This document shows, piece after piece, positions 32,661 to 47,600 of a DNA stretch of 64,000 bases (position 1 is the first letter of the stretch; every line of letters starts with the position of its first letter). The translations under genes were made by a program, and so were the position numbers. The DNA is from Arctopsyche grandis (lineage: Eukaryota; Arthropoda; Insecta; Trichoptera; Hydropsychidae). The stretch is from contig NC_135365.1 of NCBI RefSeq assembly GCF_051622035.1, positions 29,512,001-29,576,000 on the forward strand, written 5' to 3'. A model generated the notes under the pieces. That model searched no databases. It saw only the letters and a program-made list of their open reading frames with translations, and had not been told where the DNA came from.

Positions 32661-35600
32661 TCACCGAAGTCAGAGAATTCGACATTGCAAAAATATCCAC
32701 AAAAAGTTCTTATCCTACCAAACCTCACCCATCTGAACCTAACCATCACCGAAATCAAAGAATTGGACATAGCGAAAATATCCACAAAACGTGCTTACCT
32801 CACAATACCTAACCCAACCTAACCTAACCATCACCGAAGTCAGAGAATTCGACATTGCCAAAATATCCACAAAAAGTTCTTATCCTACCAAACCTCACCC
32901 ATCTGAACCTAACCATCACCGAAATCGAAGAAATAGACATTGCCAAAATATCCACAAAACGTGCTTACCTCACTATACTTTATCCAACCTAACCTAACCA
33001 TCACCGAAGTCAGAGAATTCGACATTGCCAAAATATCCACAAAAAGTTCTTATCCTACCAAACCTCACCCATCTGAACCTAACCATCACCGAAATCGAAG
33101 AAATGGACATTGCCAAAATATCCACAAAACGTGCTTATCTCACTATACCTTATCCAACCTAACCTAACCATCACCGAAAATAGAGAATTCGACATTGCCA
33201 AAATATCCACAAAAAGTTCTTATCCTACCAAACCTCACCCATCTGAACCTAACCATCACCAAAATCGAAAAAATGGACATTGCCAAAATATCCACAAAAC
33301 GTGCTTACCTCACAATACCTAACCCAACCTAACCTAACCATCACTGAAGTCAGAGAATCCAACATTGCCAAAATATCCACAAGAAGTTCATACCCCACCA
33401 AACCTCACCCATCTGAACCTAACCATCACCGAAATCGAAGAAATAGACATTGCCAAAATATCCACAAAACGTGCTTACCTCACTATACCTTATCCAACCT
33501 AACCTAACCATCACTAAAGTCAGAGAATTCGACATTGCCAAAATATCCACAAAAAGTTCTTATCCTACCAAACCTCACCCATCTGAACTTAACCATCACC
33601 GAAATCAAAGAATTGGACATTAATAAAATATCCACAAAACGTGCTTACCTCACAATACCTAACCCAACCTAACCTAACCATCACCGAAGTCAGAGAATTC
33701 GACATTGCCAAAATATCCACAAAAAGTTCTTATCCTACCAAACCTCACCCATCTGAACCTAACAATCACCAATATCAAAGAATTGGACATTGCAAAAATA
33801 TCCAGAAAACGTGCTTACCTCACAATACCTAACCCAACCTAACCTAACCATCACCAAAGTCAGAGAATTCGAAATTGCCAAAATATCCACAAAAAGATCT
33901 TATCCTACCAAACCTCACCCATCTGAACCTAACCATCACCAAAATCAAAGAATTAGACATTGCGAAAATATCCACAAAACGTGCTTACCTCACAATACCT
34001 AACCCAACCTTACTTAACCATCACCGAAGTCAGAGAATTCGACATTGCCAAAATATCCACAAAAAGTTCTTATCCTACAAAACCTCACCCATCTGAACCT
34101 AACCATCACCGAAATCAAAGAATTGGACATTGATAAATAATCCACAAAACGTTTTTACCTCACAATACCTAACCCAACCTAACCTAACCTAACCATCACC
34201 GAAGTCAGAGAATTCGACATTGCCAAAATATCCACAAAAAGTTCTTATCCTACCAAACCTTACCCATCTGAACCTAACCATCACCGAAATCAAAGAATTG
34301 GACATTGCGAAAATATCCACAAAACGTGCTTACCTCAAAATACCTAACCCAACCTTACTTAACCATCACCGAAGTCAGAGAATTCGACATTGCCAAAATA
34401 TCCACAAAAAGTTCTTATCCTACGAAACCTCACCCATCTGAACCTAACCATCACCGAAATCAAAGAATTGGACATTGCCAAAATATCCACAAAACGTGCT
34501 TACCTCACAATACCTAACCCAACCTAACCTAACCATCACTGAAGTCAGAGAATCCAACATTGCCAAAATATCCACAAGAAGTTCGTACCCCACCAAACCT
34601 CACCCATCTGAACCTAACCATCACCGAAATCGAAGAAATGGACATTGCCAAAATATCCACAAAACGTGCTTACCTCACTATACCTTATCCAACCTAACCT
34701 TACCATCACCGAAGTCAGAGAATTCGACATTGCCAAAATATCCACAAAAAGTTCTTATCCTACCAAACCTCACCCATCTGAACCTAACCATCACTGAAAT
34801 CAAAGAATTGGACATAGCGAAAATATCCACAAAACGTGCTTACCTCACAATACCTAACCCAACCTAACCTAACCATCACCGAAGTCAAAAAATTCGACAT
34901 TGCCAAAATATCCACAAAAAGTTCTTATCCTACCAAACCTCACCCATCTGAACCTAACCATCACCGAAATCGAAGAAATGGACATTGCCAAAATATCCAC
35001 AAAACGTGCTTACCTCACTTTACTTTATCCAACCTAACCTAACCATCACCGAAGTTAGAGAATTCGACATTGCCAAAATATCCACAATAAGTTATTATCC
35101 TACCAAACCTTACCCATCTGAACTTAACCATCACCGAAATCAAAGAATTGGACATTAATAAAATATCCACAAAACGTGCTTACCTCACAATACCTAACCC
35201 AACCTAACCTAACCATCACCGAAGTCAGAGAATTCGACATTGCCAAAATATCCACAAAAAGTTCTTATCCTACCAAACCTCACCCATCTGAACCTAACCA
35301 TCACCGAAATCAAAGAATTGGACATTGCGAAAATATCCACAAAAGGTGCTTACCTCACAATACCTAAACCAACCTAACCTAACCATCACCGAAGTCAGAG
35401 AATTTGACATTGCCAAAATATCCACAAAAAGTTCTTATCCTACCAAACCTCACCCATCTGAACCTAAATATCACCGAAATCAAAGAATTGGACATTGCGA
35501 AAATATCCACAAAACGTGCTTACCTCACAATACCTAACCCAACCTAACCTAACCATCACCGAAGTCAAAAAATTCGACATTGCCAAAATATCCACAAAAA

Positions 35601-38600
35601 GTTCTTATCCTACCAAACCTCACCCATCTGAACCTAACCATCACCGAAATCGAAGAAATGGACATTGCCAAAATATCCACAAAACGTGCTTACCTCACTT
35701 TACTTTATCCAACCTAACCTAACCATCACCGAAGTTAGAGAATTCGACATTGCCAAAATATCCACAATAAGTTATTATCCTACCAAACCTTACCCATCTG
35801 AACTTAACCATCACCGAAATCAAAGAATTGGACATTAATAAAATATCCACAAAACGTGCTTACCTCACAATACCTAACCCAACCTTACCTAACCATCACC
35901 GAAGTCAGAGAATTCGACATTGCCAAAATATCCACAAAAAGTTCTTATCATACCAAACCTCACCCATCTGAACCTAACCATCACCGAAATCAAAGAATTG
36001 GACATTGCGAAAATATCCACAAAACGTGCTTACCTCACAATACCTAACCCAACCTTACTTAACCATCACCGAAGTCAGAGAATTCGACATTGCCAAAATA
36101 TCCACAAAAAGTTCTTATCCTACCAAACCTCACCCATCTGAACCTAACCATCACCGAAATTAAAGAATTGGACATTGCTAAAATATCCACAAAACGTGCT
36201 TACCTCACAATACCTAACCCAACCTAACCTAACCATCACTGAAGTCAGAGAATCCAACATTGCCAAAATATCCACAAGAAGTTCGTACCCCACCAAACCT
36301 CACCCATCTGAACCTAACCATCACCGAAATCGAAGAAATGGACATTGCCAAAATATCCACAAAACGTGCTTACCTCACTATACCTTATCCAACCTAACCT
36401 AACCATCACCGAAGTCAGAGAATTCGACATTGCCAAAATATCCACAAAAAGTTCTTATCCTACCAAACCTCACCCATCTGAACCTAACCATCACCGAAAT
36501 CAAAGAATTGGACATAGCGAAAATATCCACAAACGTGCTTACCTCACAATACCTAACCCAACCTTACTTAACCATCACCGAAGTCAGAGAATTCGACATT
36601 GCCAAAATATCCACAAAAAGTTCTTATCCTACCAAACCTCACCCATCTGAACCTAACCATCACCGAAATCGAAGAAATGGACATTGCCAAAATATCCACA
36701 AAACGTGCTTACCTCACTATACTTAATCCAACCTAACCTAACCATCACCGAAGTTAGAGAATTCGACATTGCCAAAATATCCACAATAAGTTATTATCCT
36801 ACCAAACCTTACCCATCTGAACTTAACCATCACCGAAATCAAAAAATTGGACATTAATAAAATATCCACAAAACGTGCTTACCTCACAATACCTAACCCA
36901 ACCTAACCTAACCATCACCGAAGTCAGAGAATTCGACATTGCCAAAATATCCACAAAAAGTTCTTATCCTACCAAACCTCACCCATCTGAACCTAACCAT
37001 CACCGAAATCAAAGAATTGGACATTGCGAAAATATCCACAAAAGGTGCATACCTCACAATACCTAAACCAACCTAACCTAACCATCACCGAAGTCAGAGA
37101 ATTTGACATTGCCAAAATATCCACAAAAAGTTCTTATCCTACCAAACCTCACCCATCTGAACCTAACCATCACCGAAATCAAAGAATTGGACATTGCCAA
37201 AATATCCACAAAACGTGCTTACCTCACAATACCTAACCCAACCTAACCTAACCATCACTGAAGTCAGAGAATCCAACATTGCCAAAATATCCACAAGAAG
37301 TTCATACCCCACCAAACCTCACCCATCTGAACCTAACCATCACCGAAATCGAAGAAATAGACATTGCCAAAATATCCACAAAACGTGCTTACCTTACTAT
37401 ACCTTATCCAACCTAACCTAACCATCACTAAAGTCAGAGAATTCGACATTGCCAAAATATCCACAAAAAGTTCTTATCCTACCAAACCTCACCCATCTGA
37501 ACTTAACCATCACCGAAATCAAAGAATTGGACATTAATTAAATATCCACAAAACGTGCTTACCTCACAATACCTAACCCAACCTAACCTAACCATCACCG
37601 AAGTCAGAGAATTCGACATTGCCAAAATATCCACAAAAAGTTCTTATCCTACCAAACCTCACCCATCTGAACCTAACAATCACCAATATCAAAGAATTGG
37701 ACATTGCAAAAATATCCAGAAAACGTGCTTACCTCACAATACCTAACCCAACCTAACCTAACCATCACCAAAGTCAGAGAATTCGAAATTGCCAAAATAT
37801 CCACAAAAAGATCTTAACCTACCAAACCTCACCCATCTGAACCTTACCATCACCGAAATCAAAGAATAAGACATTGCGAAAATATCCACAAAAGGTGCTT
37901 ACCTCACAATACCTAAACCAACCTAACCTAACCATCACCGAAGTCAGAGAATTCGACATTGCCAAAATATCCACAAAAAGCTCTTATCCTACCAAACCTC
38001 ACCCATCTGAACCTAACCATCACCGAAATCAAAGAATTAGACATTGCGAAAATATCCACAAAACGTGCTTACCTCACAATACCTAACCCAACCTTACCTA
38101 ACCATCACCGAAGTCAGAGAATTCGACATTGCCAAAATATCCACAAAAAGTTCTTATCCTACAAAACCTCACCCATCTGAACCTAACCATCACCGAAATC
38201 AAAGAATTGGACATTGATAAATAATCCACAAAACGTTTTACCTCACAATACCTAACCCAACCTAACCTAACCTAACCATCACCGAAGTCAGAGAATTCGA
38301 CATTGCCAAAATATCCACAAAAAGTTCTTATCCTACCAAACCTTACCCATCTGAACCTAACCATCACCGAAATCAAAGAATTGGACATTGCGAAAATATC
38401 CACAAAACGTGCTTACCTCACAATACCTAACCCAACCTAACCTAACCATCACCGAAGTCAGAGAATTCGACATTGCCAAAATATCCACAAAAAGTTCTTA
38501 TCCTACCAAACCTCACCCATCTGAACCTAACCATCACCGAAATCAAAGAATTGGACATTGCGAAAATATCCACAAAAGGTGCATACCTCACAATACCTAA

Positions 38601-41600
38601 ACCAACCTAACCTAACCATCACCGAAGTCAGAGAATTTGACATTGCCAAAATATCCACAAAAAGTTCTTATCCTACCAAACCTCACCCATCTGAACCTAA
38701 CCATCACCGAAATCGAAGAAATGGACATTGCCAAAATATCCACAAAACGTGCTTATCTCACTATACCTTATCCAACCTAACCTAACCATCACCGAAAATA
38801 GAGAATTCGACATTGCCAAAATATCCACAAAAAGTTCTTATCCTACCAAACCTCACCCATCTGAACCTAACCATCACCGAAATCAAAGAATTGGACATTA
38901 ATAAAATATCCACAAAACGTGCTTACCTCACAATACCTAACCCAACCTAACCTAACTATCACCGAAGTCAGAGAATTCGACATTGCCAAAATATCCACAA
39001 AAAGTTCTTATCCTACCAAACCTCACCCATCTGAACCTAACCATCACCGAAATCAAAAAATTGGACATTAATAAAATATCCACAAAACGTGCTTACCTCA
39101 CAATACCTAACCCAACCTAACCTAACTATCACCGAAGTCAGAGAATTCGACATTGCCAAAATATCCACAAAAAGTTCTTATCCTACCAAACCTCACCCAT
39201 CTGAACCTAACCATCACCGAAATCAAAGAATTGGACATTGCCAAAATATCCACAAAACGTGCTTACCTCACAATACCTAACCCAACCTAACCTAACCATC
39301 ACTGAAGTCAGAGAATCCAACATTGCCAAAATATCCACAAGAAGTTCATACCCCACCAAACCTCACCCATCTGAACCTAACCATCACCGAAATCGAAGAA
39401 ATAGACATTGCCAAAATATCCACAAAACGTGCTTACCTTACTATACCTTATCCAACCTAACCTAACCATCACTAAAGTCAGAGAATTCGACATTGCCAAA
39501 ATATCCACAAAAAGTTCTTATCCTACCAAACCTCACCCATCTGAACTTAACCATCACCGAAATCAAAGAATTGGACATTAATAAAATATCCACAAAACGT
39601 GCTTACCTCACAATACCTAACCCAACCTAACCTAACCATCACCGAAGTCAGAGAATTCGACATTGCCAAAATATCCACAAAAAGTTCTTATCCTACCAAA
39701 CCTCACCCATCTGAACCTAACAATCACCAATATCAAAGAATTGGACATTGCAAAAATATCCAGAAAACGTGCTTACCTCACAATACCTAACCCAACCTAA
39801 CCTAACCATCACCAAAGTCAGAGAATTCGAAATTGCCAAAATATCCACAAAAAGATCTTAACCTACCAAACCTCACCCATCTGAACCTTACCATCACCGA
39901 AATCAAAGAATAAGACATTGCGAAAATATCCACAAAAGGTGCTTACCTCACAATACCTAAACCAACCTAACCTAACCATCACCGAAGTCAGAGAATTCGA
40001 CATTGCCAAAATATCCACAAAAAGCTCTTATCCTACCAAACCTCACCCATCTGAACCTAACCATCACCGAAATCAAAGAATTAGACATTGCGAAAATATC
40101 CACAAAACGTGCTTACCTCACAATACCTAACCCAACCTTACCTAACCATCACCGAAGTCAGAGAATTCGACATTGCCAAAATATCCACAAAAAGTTCTTA
40201 TCCTACAAAACCTCACCCATCTGAACCTAACCATCACCGAAATCAAAGAATTGGACATTGATAAATAATCCACAAAACGTTTTACCTCACAATACCTAAC
40301 CCAACCTAACCTAACCTAACCATCACCGAAGTCAGAGAATTCGACATTGCCAAAATATCCACAAAAAGTTCTTATCCTACCAAACCTTACCCATCTGAAC
40401 CTAACCATCACCGAAATCAAAGAATTGGACATTGCGAAAATATCCAGAAAACGTGCTTACCTCACAATACCTAACCCAACCTAACCTAACCATCACCGAA
40501 GTCAGAGAATTCGACATTGCCAAAATATCCACAAAAAGTTCTTATCCTACCAAACCTCACCCATCTGAACCTAACCATCACCGAAATCAAAGAATTGGAC
40601 ATTGCGAAAATATCCACAAAAGGTGCATACCTCACAATACCTAAACCAACCTAACCTAACCATCACCGAAGTCAGAGAATTTGACATTGCCAAAATATCC
40701 ACAAAAAGTTCTTATCCTACCAAACCTCACCCATCTGAACCTAACCATCACCGAAATCGAAGAAATGGACATTGCCAAAATATCCACAAAACGTGCTTAT
40801 CTCACTATACCTTATCCAACCTAACCTAACCATCACCGAAAATAGAGAATTCGACATTGCCAAAATATCCACAAAAAGTTCTTATCCTACCAAACCTCAC
40901 CCATCTGAACCTAACCATCACCGAAATCAAAGAATTGGACATTAATAAAATATCCACAAAACGTGCTTACCTCACAATACCTAACCCAACCTAACCTAAC
41001 TATCACCGAAGTCAGAGAATTCGACATTGCCAAAATATCCACAAAAAGTTCTTATCCTACCAAACCTCACCCATCTGAACCTAACCATCACCGAAATCAA
41101 AGAATTGGACATTGCCAAAATATCCACAAAACGTGCTTACCTCAGAATACCTAACCCAACCTAACCTAACCATCACTGAAGTCAGAGAATCCAACATTGC
41201 CAAAATATCCACAAGAAGTTCATACCCCACCAAACCTCACCCATCTGAACCTAACCATCACCGAAATCGAAGAAATAGACATTGCCAAAATATCCACAAA
41301 ACGTGCTTACCTTACTATACCTTATCCAACCTAACCTAACCATCACTAAAGTCAGAGAATTCGACATTGCCAAAATATCCACAAAAAGTTCTTATCCTAC
41401 CAAACCTCACCCATCTGAACTTATCCATCACCGAAATCAAAGAATTGGACATTAATAAAATATCCACAAAACGTGCTTACCTCACAATACCTAACCCAAC
41501 CTAACCTAACCATCACCGAAGTCAGAGAATTCGACATTGCCAAAATATCCACAAAAAGTTCTTATCCTACCAAACCTCACCCATCTGAACCTAACAATCA

Positions 41601-44600
41601 CCAATATCAAAGAATTGGACATTGCAAAAATATCCAGAAAACGTGCTTACCTCACAATACCTAACCCAACCTAACCTAACCATCACCAAAGTCAGAGAAT
41701 TCGAAATTGCCAAAATATCCACAAAAAGATCTTAACCTACCAAACCTCACCCATCTGAACCTTACCATCACCGAAATCAAAGAATAAGACATTGCGAAAA
41801 TATCCACAAAAGGTGCTTACCTCACAATACCTAAACCAACCTAACCTAACCATCACCGAAGTCAGAGAATTCGACATTGCCAAAATATCCACAAAAAGCT
41901 CTTATCCTACCAAACCTCACCCATCTGAACCTAACCATCACCGAAATCAAAGAATTAGACATTGCGAAAATATCCACAAAACGTGCTTACCTCACAATAC
42001 CTAACCCAACCTTACCTAACCATCACCGAAGTCAGAGAATTCGACATTGCCAAAATATCCACAAAAAGTTCTTATCCTACAAAACCTCACCCATCTGAAC
42101 CTAACCATCACCGAAATCAAAGAATTGGACATTGATAAATAATCCACAAAACGTTTTACCTCACAATACCTAACCCAACCTAACCTAACCTAACCATCAC
42201 CGAAGTCAGAGAATTCGACATTGCCAAAATATCCACAAAAAGTTCTTATCCTACCAAACCTTACCCATCTGAACCTAACCATCACCGAAATCAAAGAATT
42301 GGACATTGCGAAAATATCCACAAAACGTGCTTACCTCACAATACCTAACCCAACCTAACCTAACCATCACCGAAGTCAGAGAATTCGACATTGCCAAAAT
42401 ATCCACAAAAAGTTCTTATCCTACCAAACCTCACCCATCTGAACCTAACCATCACCGAAATCAAAGAATTGGACATTGCGAAAATATCCACAAAAGGTGC
42501 ATACCTCACAATACCTAAACCAACCTAACCTTACCATCACCGAAGTCAGAGAATTTGACATTGCCAAAATATCCACAAAAAGTTCTTATCCTACCAAACC
42601 TCACCCATCTGAACCTAACCATCACCAAAATCGAAGAAATGGACATTGCCAAAATATCCACAAAACGTGCTTATCTCACTATACCTTATCCAACCTAACC
42701 TAACCATCACCGAAAATAGAGAATTCGACATTGCCAAAATATCCACAAAAAGTTCTTATCCTACCAAACCTCACCCATCTGAACCTAACAATCACCAATA
42801 TCAAAGAATTGGACATTGCAAAAATATCCAGAAAACGTGCTTACCTCACAATACCTAACCCAACCTAACCTAACCATCACCAAAGTCAGAGAATTCGAAA
42901 TTGCAAAAATATCCACAAAAAGATCTTATCCTACCAAACCTCACCCATCTGAACCTAACCATCACCGAAATCAAAGAATAAGACATTGCGAAAATATCCA
43001 CAAAAGGTGCTTACCTCACAATACCTAAACCAACCTAACCTAACCATCACCGAAGTCAGAGAATTCGACATTGCCAAAATATCCACAAAAAGCTCTTATC
43101 CTACCAAACCTCACCCATCTGAACCTAACCATCACCGAAATCAAAGAATTAGACATTGCGAAAATATCCACAAAACGTGCTTACCTCACAATACCTAACC
43201 CAACCTTACCTAACCATCACCGAAGTCAGAGAATTCGACATTGCCAAAATATCCACAAAAAGTTCTTATCCTACAAAACCTCACCCATCTGAACCTAACC
43301 ATCACCGAAATCAAAGAATTGGACATTGATAAATAATCCACAAAACGTTTTACCTCACAATACCTAACCCAACCTAACCTAACCTAACCATCACCGAAGT
43401 CAGAGAATTCGACATTGCCAAAATATCCACAAAAAGTTCTTATCCTACCAAACCTTACCCATCTGAACCTAACCATCACCGAAATCAAAGAATTGGACAT
43501 TGCGAAAATATCCACAAAACGTGCTTACCTCACAATACCTAACCCAACCTATCCTAACCATCACCGAAGTCAGAGAATTCGACATTGCCAAAATATCCAC
43601 AAAAAGTTCTTATCCTACCAAACCTCACCCATCTGAACCTAACCATCACCGAAATCAAAGAATTGGACATTGCGAAAATATCCACAAAAGGTGCATACCT
43701 CACAATACCTAAACCAACCTAACCTAACCATCACCGAAGTCAGAGAATTTGACATTGCCAAAATATCCACAAAAAGTTCTTATCCTACCAAACCTCACCC
43801 ATCTGAACCTAACCATCACCAAAATCGAAGAAATGGACATTGCCAAAATATCCACAAAACGTGCTTATCTCACTATACCTTATCCAACCTAACCTAACCA
43901 TCACCGAAAATAGAGTATTCGACATTGCCAAAATATCCACAAAAAGTTCTTATCCTACCAAACCTCACCCATCTGAACCTAACCATCACCGAAATCAAAG
44001 AATTGGACATTGCCAAAATATCCACAAAACGTGCTTACCTCACAATACCTAACCCAACCTAACCTAACCATCACTGAAGTCAGAGAATCCAACATTGCCA
44101 AAATATCCACAAGAAGTTCATACCCCACCAAACCTCACCCATCTGAACCTAACCATCACCGAAATCGAAGAAATAGACATTGCCAAAATATCCACAAAAC
44201 GTGCTTACCTTACTATACCTTATCCAACCTAACCTAACCATCACTAAAGTCAGAGAATTCGACATTGCCAAAATATCCACAAAAAGTTCTTATCCTACCA
44301 AACCTCACCCATCTGAACTTAACCATCACCGAAATCAAAGAATTGGACATTAAAAAAATATCCACAAAACGTGCTTACCTCACAATACCTAACCCAACCT
44401 AACCTAACCATCACCGAAGTCAGAGAATTCGACATTGCCAAAATATCCACAAAAAGTTCTTATCCTACCAAACCTCACCCATCTGAACCTAACAATCACC
44501 AATATCAAAGAATTGGACATTGCAAAAATATCCAGAAAACGTGCTTACCTCACAATACCTAACCCAACCTAACCTAACCATCACCAAAGTCAGAGAATTC

Positions 44601-47600
44601 GAAATTGCCAAAATATCCACAAAAAGATCTTATCCTACCAAACCTTACCCATCTGAACCTAACCATCACCGAAATCAAAGAATAAGACATTGCGAAAAAA
44701 TCCACAAAAGGTGCTTACCTCACAATACCTAAACCAACCTAACCTAACCATCACCGAAGTCAGAGAATTCGACATTGCCAAAATATCCACAAAAAGCTCT
44801 TATCCTACCAAACCTCACCCATCTGAACCTTACCATCACCGAAATCAAAGAATTAGACATTGCGAAAATATCCACAAAATGTGCTTACCTCACAATACCT
44901 AACCCAACCTTACCTAACCATCACCGAAGTCAGAGAATTCGACATTGCCAAAATATCCACAAAAAGTTCTTATCCTACAAAACCTCACCCATCTGAACCT
45001 AACCATCACCGAAATCAAAGAATTGGACATTGATAAATAATCCACAAAACGTTTTTACCTCATAATACCTAACCCAACCTAACCTAACCTAACCATCACC
45101 GAAGTCAGAGAATTCGACATTGCCAAAATATCCACAAAAAGTTCTTATCCTACCAAACCTTACCCATCTGAACCTAACCATCACCGAAATCAAAGAATTG
45201 GACATTGCGAAAATATCCACAAAACGTGCTTACCTCACAATACCTAACCCAACCTTACTTAACCATCACCGAAGTCAGAGAATTCGACATTGCCAAAATA
45301 TCCACAAAAAGTTCTTATCCTACCAAACCTCACCCATCTGAACCTAACCATCACCGAAATCAAAGAATTGGACATTGCCAAAATATCCACAAAACGTGCT
45401 TACCTCACAATACCTAACCCAACCTAACCTAACCATCACTGAAGTCAGAGAATCCAACATTGCCAAAATATCCACAAGAAGTTCGTACCCCACCAAACCT
45501 CACCCATCTGAACCTAACCATCACCGAAATCGAAGAAATGGACATTGCCAAAATATCCACAAAACGTGCTTACCTCACTATACCTTATCCAACCTAACCT
45601 AACCATCACCGAAGTCAGAGAATTCGACATTGCCAAAATATCCACAAAAAGTTCTTATCCTACCAAACCTCACCCATCTGAACCTAACCATCACCGAAAT
45701 CAAAGAATTGGACATTGCGAAAATATCCACAAAAGGTGCATACCTCACAATACCTAAACCAACCTAACCTAACCATCACCGAAGTCAGAGAATTTGACAT
45801 TGCCAAAATATCCACAAAAAGTTCTTATCCTACCAAACCTCACCCATCTGAACCTAACCATCACCAAAATCGAAGAAATGGACATTGCCAAAATATCCAC
45901 AAAACGTGCTTATCTCACTATACCTTATCTAACCTAACCTAACCATCACCGAAAATAGAGAATTCGACATTGCCAAAATATCCACAAAAAGTTCTTATCC
46001 TACCAAACCTCACCCATCTGAACCTAACCATCACCGAAATCAAAGAATTGGACATTAATAAAATATCCACAAAACGTGCTTACCTCACAATACCTAACTT
46101 AACCTAACCTAACCATCACTGAAGTCAGAGAATCCAACATTGCCAAAATATCCACAAGAAGTTCATACCCCACCAAACCTCACCCATCTTAACCTAACCA
46201 TCACCGAAATCGAAGAAATAGACATTGCCAAAATATCCACAAAACGTGCTTACCTTACTATACCTTATCCAACCTAACCTAACCATCACTAAAGTCAGAG
46301 AATTCGACATTGCCAAAATATCCACAAAAAGTTCTTATCCTACCAAACCTCACCCATCTGAACTTAACCATCACCGAAATCAAAGAATTGGACATTAATA
46401 AAATATCCACAAAACGTGCTTACCTCACAATACCTAACCCAACCTAACCTAACCATCACCGAAGTCAGAGAATTCGACATTGCCAAAATATCCACAAAAA
46501 GTTCTTATCCTACCAAACCTCACCCATCTGAACCTAACAATCACCAATATCAAAGAATTGGACATTGCAAAAATATCCACAAAACGTGCTTACCCCACAA
46601 TACCTAACCCAACCTAACCTAACCATCACCGAAGTCAGAGAATTCGACATTGCCAAAATATCCACAAAAAGTTCTTATCCTACCAAACCTCACCCATCTG
46701 AACCTAACCATCACCGAAATCAAAGAATTGGACATTGCCAAAATATCCACAAAACGTGCTTACCTCACAATACCTAACCCAACCTAACCTAACCATCACT
46801 GAAGTCAGAGAATCCAACATTGCCAAAATATCCACAAGAAGTTCATACCCCACCAAACCTCACCCATCTGAACCTAACCATCACCAAAATCGAAGAAATG
46901 GACATTGCCAAAATATCCACAAAACGTGCTTATCTCACTATACCTTATCCAACCTAACCTAACCATCACCGAAAATAGAGAATTCGACATTGCCAAAATA
47001 TCCACAAAAAGTTCTTATCCTACCAAACCTCACCCATCTGAACCTAACCATCACCGAAATCAAAGAATTGGACATTAATAAAATATCCACAAAACGTGCT
47101 TACCTCACAATACCTAACCCAACCTAACCTAACTATCACCGAAGTCAGAGAATTTGACATTGCCAAAATATCCACAAAAAGTTCTTATCCTACCAAACCT
47201 CACCCATCTGAACCTAACCATCACCGAAATCAAAGAATTGGACATTGCCAAAATATCCACAAAACGTGCTTACCTCACAATACCTAACTTAACCTAACCT
47301 AACCATCACTGAAGTCAGAGAATCCAACATTGCCAAAATATCCACAAGAAGTTCATACCCCACCAAACCTCACCCATCTGAACCTAACCATCACCGAAAT
47401 CGAAGAAATAGACATTGCCAAAATATCCACAAAACGTGCTTACCTTACTATACCTTATCCAACCTAACCTAACCATCACTAAAGTCAGAGAATTCGACAT
47501 TGCCAAAATATCCACAAAAAGTTCTTATCCTACCAAACCTCACCCATCTGAACTTAACCATCACCGAAATCAAAGAATTGGACATTAATAAAATATCCAC

